From Nocardia tenerifensis NBRC 101015 (GTDB lineage Bacteria > Actinomycetota > Actinomycetes > Mycobacteriales > Mycobacteriaceae): a DNA stretch of 64,000 nucleotides. Within the stretch, counting starts at the first letter, position 1, and each line of letters starts with the position of its first letter. A program made the translations under genes and the position numbers. The notes under the pieces are model-generated. The model was not told where the DNA came from. It was given only the letters and a program-made list of their open reading frames with translations, and made no database searches. The DNA is taken from NCBI RefSeq assembly GCF_000308715.1, contig NZ_BAGH01000351.1, forward strand, positions 16,003 to 80,002. Direction: 5' to 3'. Below, in pieces: positions 8,333-17,900 of the stretch.

Positions 8333-9747
8333 TTCGGCTCGAGGACGTTCGCTGGGTGTACGAGGGTGGTGACACCGCCGTCCTCGACGGGTTGAACCTG
8401 CGTATCGAGCGTGGGGAGACCGTGGTGCTGTGCGGGCGAAGCGGGTCGGGCAAGAGTTCGGTCCTGCGGCTGATGAACGGGCTCATCCCGCACTTTCACG
8501 CCGGGGCCCTGCACGGGCGGGTGCGCGTCGGCGGGGCGCCGATCACCGATCTCGCGCAGGTCGGCCGGGTGACCGGCAGTGTGCTGCAACATCCGCGCCG
8601 CCAGTTCTTCACCGATGCGGTCGACACCGAATTGGCGTTCGCGCTGGAGAATTTCGGGGTGCCACCGCAGATTATCCGTGCGCGCGTCGATGCGGTGATC
8701 GCCGAGTTCGGGCTCGGCGAGCTCACCGGACGGCTGCGGGAGTTGTCGGGCGGGCAGCAGCAGCGGGTGGCGTGTGCCGGGGCCGTCGCTCATGAACCGC
8801 CGCTGGTGCTGTTGGACGAGCCCACCTCCAATCTGTCGGCCTCCGCCGTCGCCGAACTCGGTGCGGTACTCCGTCACCTCAGGGAGCAGGGTGCGACCCT
8901 TGTCATCGCCGAACATCGCCTGCATTACTTGCGCGACCTCGCCGATCGAATCGTGATGGTCGGCGATGGGCGGGTCGAACAGGACTGGGACAGAAGAGAT
9001 TTCGCAGCTTTGACGGAGGATACGTTGCGTGGGCTGGGGTTGCGCAGCCTCGACGAACCCGAATGTGGCAAGATCGCTGCGGCTTTCGCGCATGGGCTCA
9101 GCGTCGTACCGTCGGGGAGCGAGGAGGATGCCGTCGCGACGACGGGTGTCGAACTGCGAGATATCCGTTGCGGTTTTCGGGGCCGCCCGATTCTGGATAT
9201 CGCGGAGGCGCAACTGCCCGCCGGTGTCATTACCGCTGTTACCGGACCCAATGGTGTCGGCAAGAGCACCCTGGCCCGAATCCTCGCCGGGCTGCAACGG
9301 CACGCGGGAGAGGTGTTCCTCGATGGTCGACCGCTGTCGCGTTCGCGGCGCCAGCGTGAGTCCGCGATCGTGATGCAGGATGTGCAGCGGCAGTTGTTCA
9401 CCGACAGCGTCACTGCCGAACTGCGCCTCGGAACGATGGCTGATCGTGCCGAAATCGCCGATGTACTAACGGGTTTCGACTTGGATGGCCTCGGCGAACG
9501 CCACCCGCTGTCGTTGTCCGGCGGCCAGCAGCAACGCCTCGCCGTCGCCGTGGCCGGGCTGAGCGGCCGTCGTATCGTCATCTTCGATGAGCCGAGTTCG
9601 GGAGTCGACCGCCGCCACCTGCGGAGGGTGACGCGGGCCATGCGCGATGTCGCCGCGGGTGGGGCGGTCGTGGTTCTCATCAGTCATGACACCGAGTTGC
9701 TCACTCGCGCGGCGGATCAGGAACTGCGGCTGCGGCCGATCGGCTGA
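8329..9747 (+). CDS. ECF transporter ATPase, fused EcfA1-EcfA2
   Basis: 472 aa with two complete ABC ATPase domains in one chain. Domain 1: Walker A GRSGSGKSS near residue 37, Q-loop LQHPRRQFFTDAVDTE, signature LSGGQQQRVA, Walker B LVLLDEPTS, and a switch His in IAEHRL. Domain 2: Walker A GPNGVGKST near 308, LSGGQQQRLAVA, IVIFDEPSSG. The Q-loop motif with RRQ/QRQ-F-FTD is typical of ECF ATPases. Fusion of the two ATPases is common in actinobacterial ECF systems. It is the last gene of the operon; the convergent glycosidase stop is 4 nt away with no obvious terminator between. Confidence 0.93.
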   Translation: MIRLEDVRWVYEGGDTAVLDGLNLRIERGETVVLCGRSGSGKSSVLRLMNGLIPHFHAGALHGRVRVGGAPITDLAQVGRVTGSVLQHPRRQFFTDAVDTELAFALENFGVPPQIIRARVDAVIAEFGLGELTGRLRELSGGQQQRVACAGAVAHEPPLVLLDEPTSNLSASAVAELGAVLRHLREQGATLVIAEHRLHYLRDLADRIVMVGDGRVEQDWDRRDFAALTEDTLRGLGLRSLDEPECGKIAAAFAHGLSVVPSGSEEDAVATTGVELRDIRCGFRGRPILDIAEAQLPAGVITAVTGPNGVGKSTLARILAGLQRHAGEVFLDGRPLSRSRRQRESAIVMQDVQRQLFTDSVTAELRLGTMADRAEIADVLTGFDLDGLGERHPLSLSGGQQQRLAVAVAGLSGRRIVIFDEPSSGVDRRHLRRVTRAMRDVAAGGAVVVLISHDTELLTRAADQELRLRPIG

Positions 9748-9751
9748 GGGT

Positions 9752-11203
9752 CTACGCGACGTCGATGAAAATCGGTGTGGGCGTGACCTCTACTCGCAGC
9801 ACGCCGTTGCGTGCCTCGCTCGGGATCTCGGAGTCGAAGACGTCCACGGCGATCGCCTGAGGGTGCGGCCAGTTCCAGGTGAACTCGGTGGGCGGCTTGT
9901 CTTCTTCGCTGTCGCGACGTTCCCAGACGACCAGCAACGGTGCGCGGTCGCCGCGCTGGACCTCGAACAAGTACAGGTCAGGAAGGTCCGGAACGGTGAG
10001 TCTCCGAACCCGGTCGGCGCCAGCGAGTTTGCGTGCCAGCAGCTCGAAAGTGTCGGCGGCCGGGTACCGATCGCCGAGAGCGTCGCCGTCACAGTCCATC
10101 AGTGCGAGTTTGCCGAACAGCAGCGCTCCCGCGAAGCGGCCGTCGCGGCGAAGCGGGCGCTCGGGGGCGAGCGGATAGTGGAAGGTGCGCCGCACGCCCG
10201 TCGAGAGCGCGAGCATGGTGCGCATCACCAGATCCCGGCACGCCAGCCGATGACGCCGGTCCGCCAACTCCTCGGGGCAGTCGACCATGAACATCTGTAG
10301 CGTGGGCGCCAATTCGTCCATGCGCTCGTAAAGCTCCACCACGGCAGCGTCTTCCGCGGCCACCAGTTCCTCTGCGGTGTCGGGCATGGGCACCTCACCT
10401 TGAAACTGTTGTTGATTCGCCACGAGTACGTCTTTCAAATGCGGCAGGTTCTCGCGGAACTCGATGGGCAGCGGGCCGCCGTGCTCGCCCGCGACAACAG
10501 GCTTCTGATACCCGTAAATCGCCATCTGCGATCGGCTCGCGTCGATGAGCGCCGGCACCAGGTACGGGTCGCCGTAAGGGTGGACGTCGAATACATCGAA
10601 GTACTCCCCCGTCGCACGCAGCACCTCGCCGAAGAACGACGCCCACGTCTTCGCCCCCGCCGCGCCGTCACCGAGCATCGCGCCCGGCACCGCGCCGCCC
10701 AGCACCACCAAGGCGTCCGGGTCGGCCTCCTTCACCGCACCGTAGAACTCGCGCAGGTGGGTCACGTACTCCTCCGCCGTGCCCGCCCAGAACAGTCGCA
10801 GGCACGGCTCGATCTCGCACTGCCAGAAGCGAATTCGGCCCGGCCTGCGCCCCACCAGCTCGCTCACGAAGCGGCGGTATCGATCCAGGTCGACCGCGGG
10901 CGAGGCCGGCAGCCACCCCGTGGCGTGCCGCGTCGCCCAGCGCGAACCCGCGCACACCGTGACCCACGCCTCGACGCCGTCCTCGAGTTGGTCCAGCAGG
11001 CTGTCGACGGCCTCCCACACCCATCGGCCGGGCTCCGGCTCCACCTGCGACCAGAAGATGTTCACCCGCACGATGCCCGCGCCCATCGAGCGCGCCTGCG
11101 GCACGAAAGTCTCTGGCGGACCGAATAATCCGAAAGAAGTGGCGCGAACTACGCCCAAACGGATGTCGGGTAGCAAGTCCTCGAACGGCGCGGTAGCGGT
11201 CAT
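9752..11203 (-). CDS. Cytosolic TIM-barrel glycoside-hydrolase-like protein
   Basis: 483 aa, no signal peptide. The N-terminal two thirds look like a clan GH-A (GH39/GH5-like) barrel: RVNIFWSQVEPEPGRW near residue 46, an acid/base candidate Glu132 in WQCEIEP where most families have NEP, HPYGDP near 208 and a nucleophile candidate Glu240 in VVAGEHGG. The C-terminal part is a beta-rich domain. It probably hydrolyses a glycoside, but the substrate is not evident and the weak NEP motif leaves some doubt on activity. AGAGGAG precedes the ATG. It is divergent from a TetR regulator whose two palindromes flank both starts, so it is presumably repressed by that regulator. Confidence 0.72.
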   Translation of the reverse strand: MTATAPFEDLLPDIRLGVVRATSFGLFGPPETFVPQARSMGAGIVRVNIFWSQVEPEPGRWVWEAVDSLLDQLEDGVEAWVTVCAGSRWATRHATGWLPASPAVDLDRYRRFVSELVGRRPGRIRFWQCEIEPCLRLFWAGTAEEYVTHLREFYGAVKEADPDALVVLGGAVPGAMLGDGAAGAKTWASFFGEVLRATGEYFDVFDVHPYGDPYLVPALIDASRSQMAIYGYQKPVVAGEHGGPLPIEFRENLPHLKDVLVANQQQFQGEVPMPDTAEELVAAEDAAVVELYERMDELAPTLQMFMVDCPEELADRRHRLACRDLVMRTMLALSTGVRRTFHYPLAPERPLRRDGRFAGALLFGKLALMDCDGDALGDRYPAADTFELLARKLAGADRVRRLTVPDLPDLYLFEVQRGDRAPLLVVWERRDSEEDKPPTEFTWNWPHPQAIAVDVFDSEIPSEARNGVLRVEVTPTPIFIDVA

Positions 11204-11223
11204 ATCAAACTCCTCTGCTCACA

Positions 11224-11248
11224 CTTAGGGGACGGATCGTCCTCTAAG
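11224..11248. promoter_or_regulatory. TetR operator palindrome, glycosidase side
   Basis: 25-bp near-perfect inverted repeat: CTTAGGGGAC on one arm and GTCCTCTAAG on the other. It ends 20 nt before the glycosidase ATG on the minus strand. The same AGGGGAC/GTCC core recurs at 11271-11292, so this is most likely one of two sites for the adjacent TetR protein. Confidence 0.72.
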
Positions 11249-11270
11249 CTGTCTGCGAGGATAGCAGCAG

Positions 11271-11292
11271 TAGGGGACTCACCGTCCCTTAA
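11271..11292. promoter_or_regulatory. TetR operator palindrome, regulator side
   Basis: 22-bp imperfect inverted repeat, TAGGGGAC...GTCCCTTAA, sharing its core with the site at 11224-11248. It lies 13 nt upstream of the TetR start codon and overlaps the expected promoter, which is the arrangement for autorepression. Confidence 0.7.
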
Positions 11293-11305
11293 CTTAGGAG
11301 CGAGA

Positions 11306-11905
11306 GTGCCGGAGCAGTCAGATCCCCGGAAGGCCCCACGGCGGCGCGGCGAGGTCTTGGAGCAGGCGATCCTGCAAGCGACACGCGAGGAACTCGCACA
11401 GACCGGCTATCCCGGCCTCACCATCGATCGAGTAGCGGCCCGAGCCCGCACCAACAAGACCGCCATCTACCGCCGCTGGCCCAACCGAGCCACCCTCGCG
11501 GTCGCCGCGCACAGCGAAGCCGCCCTCGCCGAAGACCTCCCCGACACCGGCGACCTGCGCACCGACGCCCTCACCATGCTCCGCAACGCCGCAGACCGCA
11601 TCGCCTCCCCCCAGGGCGAGATCCTGCGAATTCTCGCCACCGAAATGGCCGCCGACCCAAACCTCCTGCGCGCCACCCGAGCACAACTCCTCGACGCCGC
11701 CGCAACCCGATGGCTCACCGTCCTAAAGCGAGCCGTCGCCCGAGGGCAAGCCCGCCCCGAAGCACTCGCCCCGCGCATCGCGACCGTCGCGGTAGACCTC
11801 CTCCGCAACGAGTACTTGGTCCGCGGCATCACCCAAATCCCCGACACCACCCTCGAAGAAATAATCGACACCATCTACCTACCTCTTGTGCGAGGAGTCG
11901 AATAG
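11306..11905 (+). CDS. TetR/AcrR family transcriptional repressor
   Basis: 199 aa. The N-terminal helix-turn-helix covers about residues 15-60 (LTIDRVAARARTNKTAIYRRW), followed by an all-helical ligand domain of the TetR_C type (PQGEILRILATEMAADPNLL). GTG start with TAGGAG in front. It is divergent from the glycosidase gene and two matching palindromes fill the shared promoter, so it very probably controls that gene and itself. The inducing ligand is unknown; a sugar or glycoside acted on by the neighbour is a reasonable guess. Confidence 0.92.
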   Translation: MPEQSDPRKAPRRRGEVLEQAILQATREELAQTGYPGLTIDRVAARARTNKTAIYRRWPNRATLAVAAHSEAALAEDLPDTGDLRTDALTMLRNAADRIASPQGEILRILATEMAADPNLLRATRAQLLDAAATRWLTVLKRAVARGQARPEALAPRIATVAVDLLRNEYLVRGITQIPDTTLEEIIDTIYLPLVRGVE

Positions 11906-12292
11906 GGAAGGGCTCTCAGCCTACGAGTAACGTTGCGGCACTTTGGAACTGCTGCCGACAAGACCCGAGCCGTTGCCCAGTCGCCTTCGCGCGGGCCCCG
12001 AGTGAGCACCGTCGAACCGCCGATGACTGTCGGTCACACAGCCGATACCGCACGGATCGCACGCTCACGACACTGGCAGCAGTGACCGTTTCTTCCGCGG
12101 GGTGCATCCGGCGGCGCACTGCCCGATGCCCCTTCGGTCGACACGAGGTTTCCACGCGGGGCAGCGCCGCTACCGCAGGCACCAGCCGGGGACCCGCTTC
12201 ACCGCCGACGCAACGAATGCGGCGCTTTCCCGTCGTGTGGGAGTAGGCGCAATCCGATGTGCCGACACTTTCTCGAAGGGACCAACTCAGCG
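11906..12292. other. Intergenic stretch without a recognised gene
   Basis: About 390 nt between the TetR gene and the secreted-protein gene. Open frames here (for example minus strand 11916-12182) have no recognisable domain, no convincing ribosome binding site and uneven composition. I see no tRNA or strong hairpin. It probably carries the promoter of the 12.3-19.2 kb cluster. Confidence 0.5.
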
Positions 12293-12781
12293 ATGAAGAC
12301 GACTCGTCTCGGCATCAGCGTAATCTTCTGCGCCGCAGCATTTCTCTGCTCTCTCGGTGCCGCCCAGGCCTATCCCGGGCAGGGCACCACCCAGTCGGAA
12401 CGGGACTACTGCATGGCCAACGCGGGCGACTGCCTGGCCGCCGACGACGCCAAGAATTGGGCGACAGGTGTCGCCGAATGGCGCTACCAGAACAATCCGC
12501 GCTCGCTGCACAACGGGGTGGGCGACGCTTTCCGACACTGCATCTGGGCGGGTGCCATCGCCCAGCGGATCGGGGCGGACCGCGCCGCCACGATCCTGAG
12601 CATCCACGAGAACAAGGACGACAATCCGCTCGATGAGTGGTTGATGGACACCGCCAACAACGAGACCGGTGTCCGTCTCGGTGTGGAGTCCAACAGCAAG
12701 GGCGGCGGCGACACCTGGGGCTGGATCATGAACCGCTGCGGCGCTCTCGCCGACGGCGGCAAGTTGAGAACGCTCCGCTGA
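12293..12781 (+). CDS. Secreted DUF6973-like protein
   Basis: 162 aa. A clear Sec signal peptide: MKTTRLG, a hydrophobic core (ISVIFCAAAFLCSL) and cleavage after AQA at about residue 24. The mature part has conserved-looking blocks HNGVGDAFRHCIWAG and DNPLDEWLMDTANNETG, which I associate with the DUF6973 family of actinobacterial exported proteins. Three cysteines in the mature part allow at most one disulfide plus a free Cys. The function is unknown; the His/Asp/Glu-rich blocks could be an active site. The ATG at 12293 is used because it begins the signal peptide. It heads a same-strand cluster ending in another exported protein. Confidence 0.75.
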   Translation: MKTTRLGISVIFCAAAFLCSLGAAQAYPGQGTTQSERDYCMANAGDCLAADDAKNWATGVAEWRYQNNPRSLHNGVGDAFRHCIWAGAIAQRIGADRAATILSIHENKDDNPLDEWLMDTANNETGVRLGVESNSKGGGDTWGWIMNRCGALADGGKLRTLR

Positions 12782-12906
12782 GCCCATGCGGGTGTGCGCC
12801 GCTACTCCGTTGTGCTCGTCCATCGGCTCGCGGATCCGGTCCAGCGCCGATTCCGCAGCAACACCCTGCCGTCACCGGCATTCGAATCGATAGGCATTCA
12901 ACGGTA

Positions 12907-14085
12907 ATGACCACAGATACCGATCAGCTGTACATCCGAGCCCGCGCATTCCTCAGCGAGCTGTTCTACGCCAACTACGAGGGTTCGGTCGCCTTCCTCC
13001 GCCGCCGTGGTGCGCAGCACGCCGACGCCGAGGACATCACCTGGCACACGTATCAGGTCATGCTCGAGAAGCTGGCCGACGCTCGTGACGAGCTGCATGA
13101 GTTACGACGTCGGGAACCGGATGCGCAGAGCGAGAGCCGATCTCGCGAACTGGTCGAGCACTTGACGACTCGGCCGGGACGGGGACTGCTCTTCGAGGCG
13201 GTGAAGCATCGCCACATCAGCATTGCGCGTTCGGTGCGGCCGATACCGGTGGCTGAGCCCGCTCCGAACGAACCCGTGCCGTTCGAGGCGGCCGTGGCGA
13301 GCGACCACACTTCCGGCTCGGTCATAGACTCTGTCGACGATCGAGTCGGGACGATCACCGACGAAATGTACGGTGTCGACCCCGCCGACATCGTCATCAC
13401 GGGGTATGCCTCGGCACAGCGACACAGTGCGCTGCGAACGCTGATTCGCGTCCTGGTCGAACGCGGCCGGCTCACCCGCGACGGCGTGGATTTGATCGAT
13501 CAGATCTACCTGTTCACCGAAGCCGACGACGAGCTGGAAGAGCCGCCGATACCCGACGCGACATCCATCCGCCGGGAGCGCGAGGCACGAGTGCGCGCAC
13601 GGCACCGGCGCGATCCCAATCGAGGCCGAATCACGAAGGTGGCGGCGAAGATCGGCACAAGCACGACGACGGTCTCCCGCCGCAACTCCACGCTGCTGAC
13701 CATCCTGCGTCAGGCGATCTACTTCGCCGGGATACTCGCGGCACCGGGGACCCTGCACGACCCACACACCATTCACGCCGTCCTCGACGGCTATGAGAAA
13801 TTCTGCGGTACAGCGGATTCCACCACGATCGAACTGCTCGGGTCGGCGGCCGGGGCGGTGCGTACGACCGAGGCGACGGGAAGTCGCGTAGACATCGATC
13901 GATTCCTCGCAGCGAGCAAGTCACCTGTGCCCGCGGGCGACATCGCCGAACGCCGCGCGGCGGAGATCGCTCGCGTACACGCGGAGGAGACCCGGTTCGC
14001 GATCTCCATCGAGAACCGGCACCCCAATTGCGTGGCCGTGTGTGGACCACACAACCCTGACCGCACCCGAACCTGGGAGCAATGA
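12907..14085 (+). CDS. Sigma-70-like (ECF-type) regulator with extended C-terminus
   Basis: 392 aa. Residues about 10-60 resemble sigma region 2 (NYEGSVAFLRRRG...DAEDITWHTYQVML), and a helix-turn-helix at about 240-270 (ITKVAAKIGTSTTTVSRRN) sits where region 4 would be. The protein is about twice the size of a plain ECF sigma factor, with a long acidic linker between and a C-terminal extension. The last 25 residues hold His372-x2-Cys375-x3-Cys379-x2-His382, which could bind a metal. It could be an atypical sigma factor or a sigma-derived DNA-binding protein. It lies 6 nt upstream of an unknown gene that overlaps the Lon-like/WD40 gene, so it probably reads out that membrane protein (inference). 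Confidence 0.62.
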   Translation: MTTDTDQLYIRARAFLSELFYANYEGSVAFLRRRGAQHADAEDITWHTYQVMLEKLADARDELHELRRREPDAQSESRSRELVEHLTTRPGRGLLFEAVKHRHISIARSVRPIPVAEPAPNEPVPFEAAVASDHTSGSVIDSVDDRVGTITDEMYGVDPADIVITGYASAQRHSALRTLIRVLVERGRLTRDGVDLIDQIYLFTEADDELEEPPIPDATSIRREREARVRARHRRDPNRGRITKVAAKIGTSTTTVSRRNSTLLTILRQAIYFAGILAAPGTLHDPHTIHAVLDGYEKFCGTADSTTIELLGSAAGAVRTTEATGSRVDIDRFLAASKSPVPAGDIAERRAAEIARVHAEETRFAISIENRHPNCVAVCGPHNPDRTRTWEQ

Positions 14086-14091
14086 ATCCAT

Positions 14092-14955
14092 ATGTCTGAC
14101 AACGAATTCCGAACCCACCTAACCCTCGACGATCTCCGGTCGTACTTCGCCGCCGACGTGGACTCGACCGGCGACACGGACGACGACCTCCACCGGCAGG
14201 TGTCGTATGTCCTGTCGGCCTACCGCGGCGGCGTACTGCCCGGCCTGCATCCGTTGGAGATCGCCGAGGGAGCCGTGCTCGGTTTCACGGTGTTCCAGGC
14301 CGAGTCCGTCCTGGGAACCCCTCGGCTCCTGGACCAATTGCGCCGGCTCTGGCACGGCAAGCCTCCGAGTGCACGAATCCATCGGATCGCGGCGGCGGCC
14401 GACGAACGAGGCAGGCTGCACGCTCATCTGCTCTCGGCCGTCTCCGCCGAGCCCGCCGCCGAGGACGTGACGGCGCGCTTGCGAACGTTGCGGGTGCTCC
14501 AGCCACGCAGCGATCTGCCGATATCCGCCGCCGCCGAGGGCGGGTCACCGGTGCGGTCGCACAGTGAGATCGACTCCGAGCATCAGTTTCGGTTGACCCG
14601 CACGGCGCTGCCCGAGGAGGGGCGGCTCCATGTTGTGATCGAGTTCGTCCGAGACGCGGATCTGCATATTGCCACGTTGCTCATCGGGGCCGAGGCCATC
14701 AGGTTGTTCATCGTCCTGGAGCAGCAGGGCCCACTCGCGGTGGGGGAAAGCTTCATCGATATCGCACATGGCTGGGGCGAGATCGCGGTCACCGAACCTG
14801 TTGTGGTACAGAAAATTCCGGAAGCCCAGGCGGCGGATCTCAGTCGCTCGGCCGCCGCGTGCCCTCCGGGGGTCCACCCGGTGTGGGCGCGACTGGCGTC
14901 TTCGCTGCCCACCGATCACTGGGCGAGAGCGGCGATAGCGGAGGGCATGCCGTGA
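14092..14955 (+). CDS. Unknown protein in the sigma-like/WD40 operon
   Basis: 287 aa, predicted cytosolic, no transmembrane helix or signal peptide. The N-terminal half is helical, the C-terminal half (about 160-250) is beta-rich with RLHVVIEFVRDADLH and IRLFIVLEQQGPLAVGE. I do not recognise a family. It starts 6 nt after the sigma-like gene and its stop overlaps the GTG of the Lon-like/WD40 gene (GTGA). An adaptor or inhibitor linking the two, possibly an anti-sigma-like partner, would fit the position but nothing in the sequence proves it. Confidence 0.7.
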   Translation: MSDNEFRTHLTLDDLRSYFAADVDSTGDTDDDLHRQVSYVLSAYRGGVLPGLHPLEIAEGAVLGFTVFQAESVLGTPRLLDQLRRLWHGKPPSARIHRIAAAADERGRLHAHLLSAVSAEPAAEDVTARLRTLRVLQPRSDLPISAAAEGGSPVRSHSEIDSEHQFRLTRTALPEEGRLHVVIEFVRDADLHIATLLIGAEAIRLFIVLEQQGPLAVGESFIDIAHGWGEIAVTEPVVVQKIPEAQAADLSRSAAACPPGVHPVWARLASSLPTDHWARAAIAEGMP

Positions 14956-17900
14956 CCGAGAACCACAGTGGTGAGGACTTTTTCGCCGATCGTAGGCCGC
15001 CAGTCCAGGCCGAAAGACAGCAACGCAGGGTGGAGCTCACCGGCAAGGAGCAGCAGTGGCTGGAGATCTGCCGCAACGCCGTTCTCGCAGGCCCGGAAGC
15101 GACCGCCCAGCTGCTGAGCGCCGATGACAACGCGGCCCTGCGGGACAATCCCACCCATCTCAGCGCGGCCCGCGCCAGCAAGGCGCTCGCCGTGGCCCTG
15201 ACGACCCAGGACCTTTCCTGCGCCGATGTCGCTGCGGCGATTCAGCCGCTCATCGAGCACGCCGACCGGGCCGGCCTCGTCTCGACCGACCTCCAGTTGA
15301 TAGATCCGCGGTTGCCGCTGGTGACCGAGGCAGAGCCGCTGTCGACGATCATCCGATACCTGCTCGTCGGCGATGGCGGCAAGCGGGCCCGCGGATTCGA
15401 GCGGGTCCGCGGGTTCACCCTGCTGCTGGCTCTGGAATTCGCGGGGCGGCCGCTCAAGACTCGGCACCACGCACAGACCACGGTATTGGTCGAGGTCGGC
15501 GGGTGCGGAAAGACCGCGACGTTGCACTTGCGTCATCTGGCCGACGGCCCAGTGGGTCTGCACCCCGACCCGGCGACGATGCTGTTTCTCGAAGCCGATC
15601 AGGAACTCGTGGACAGTTTCGCGCAGGCGTGGCGGTGCAGTCGTGGCGTCGGCAAGGCCTGCGTCGTCTGGTCGGTAATCCAAGACCATGGGGTTCCCGC
15701 CACCATTCTGCGCGGCCCCTCGATGGGCGCGGCCATGGCGGTCTGTCTCGACGACTTGTTGCCGCGCCCGCGCACCGGCCGCTGGCGTTGGCGTGAGCTC
15801 GATCCGCACAGCTCTGTCACTGCGGGATTGGACGGGCTGGCCCTCACCCGGGTGGGCTACTACGGCGAGAAGCTGAAAGCCGCGCAGGCGGCGGCGTTGC
15901 GAGTGATAGTCGCGAAGAGCGAACTGGATCGGGTGCGCGACATCGCGCCGGCCGGCTTCGGTGAATCGGTGCGAGGCGCCGCGACGGTGCCCGAAGCGAT
16001 CAAGTGCACACGGCGGAATTACAACCGGCACGCGTTCGGCATGGCACTGCTCGCGTTCGGCCTGGTGGTCGTCGTCACGGTGGGCGGAGCCGCGCTGGTG
16101 AACGCGAGACTCGACGCGCAAGCGGCCGAACAGGAGGCGCAACGCACGCGCACCGAATCGCATTCGCGCTTGATCGCCAGTGCCGCAAGCGATTTCCGTC
16201 CGACCGATCCCGCGGTCGCTCAGCTCATGGCACTGGCGGCGTATCGGCTCGATCCCACGGTCAAAGCGCGGTCGGCGCTGTTGGACTCGACGGCGGTTCC
16301 GACTCCCGGACGTTTCATCACCGGCGCCGCCGAGACGGTCGCTGTCGTCGACCCGGTCGCCGGTCGGTGGGTCTGCTCGATCGGCGGTGACGGGGTGTTG
16401 CGGCTGTCCTCGACCAGTCACTACAGCACCGTCCTCGCACAGCGCACGGTGTCCGGCCGCGCGACGGCGCTGGCGGTCGACCGCACGGGCAGCACACTCG
16501 CGGTGGCCCTGGCGGGTGCTGTGCACGTCATGGACATCGTCGACGGACAGCAGCTGCGCCCGCGCGCCGAGATCGCCGTGGACGGTGTCGTACGCAGTGT
16601 CGCCTTCGGCGGCCGAGGGACTCACCTCGTCGTCGGCACGGACCGACAAGAAATCCAGCGGTGGGACATCGGCGCGACCCCGCCTCGAGTACTGGCCCCG
16701 CTGCGGGCCACTTCCGGCGATGTCATCGTGACGTTCAACGCGGCAGGCGATCTTCTCGTGACCGGAGACGCACAGGGCGAACTTCGCCTCTGGGACTACA
16801 CCGATCCGCAGACCGAGCCTGCCCTGAGAGTCAGCCATCCGGCCGACAGCGGAACGGAGGCACAGGTCCACGCCTTGGCCGTCTCGCCGGACGGGACCAC
16901 TTTCGCCGTCGGCGGCCGCAACGACCGGGTCGCGCTGTGGCGCATCTCCGCCGGCGAGCCGCGGTGGCTGCGCGATCTGACCGGATTCCGCAGCTACGTC
17001 AACGATGTGTCGTTCAGCGCGGACGGCCGTTCGCTCGCCGCCGGCAGTTCCGACAACACGACCAGGGTATGGAACCTGACCACCGTCTCCGACTCCGTCG
17101 CGCCGCCCGAGCCGGCCGTGCTGCCCGATCCCGCTATCGTCAGCTCGGTCGAGTTCACCCCGGACGGCAGAACTCTGGTCACCGCGGGCACCGATGGAGT
17201 GCTGCGCTTCTGGCCGCGACCCGGACCGATCCTGCCCGCGTCGACGACGGTGGTTTTCCAGACCTGGTGGGACCGGGCCGGAACACGCATGCTCAGCGGC
17301 ACCGGCGCGTCGGATCCGACGACGCACCACTGGGACTTCACCGACCCGGCAGCGCCACGCCAATTCCCCGGCTTGCCCACTCCGGACGGACTGCGGAACT
17401 CCGGCGCCGCCGCGTTCTCGCTCGACGGCCGTCTCGCGGCCGTCGGCACGACAACGGGGCACGTCCACCTGTGGGACGTCGGCGTCCCCGAGAGCCCGCG
17501 ACGACGGGGCGCGCCCTTCGCCGCCGTCGAGAAAATCGTCGCCGCGATGACGTTCGATCCTTCCGGGTCGGTGCTGGCGGTCGCCAGTCAAGACCACGAC
17601 ATCGTCACGCTGTGGGATGTGACCGGGCCGGATACTCCCGTTCGGATCGGTGACATCGACAGCGGCCCGGGGCTTCCGACGATGCTCGCGTACGCGCCGC
17701 AAGGCGATCTGTTGGCGATAGCCACCTCCGACGACCGCGTCCTGCTGTGGGACGTGACAGACCCGCGGCACCCTCGACCACGCCCACCGCTCACCGACCT
17801 CGGCGGCCGCGACGTGCTCTCCGTCGCGATCAGCCGAGACGGTCGCTTGCTCGCGGCCGGCGACGCCGACCACAGTGTGCACCTGGTCGATATCACGGAT

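Noticed and set aside
11916..12182. 88-codon minus-strand open frame after the TetR gene
   Set aside because: No family, no ribosome binding site, composition not gene-like.
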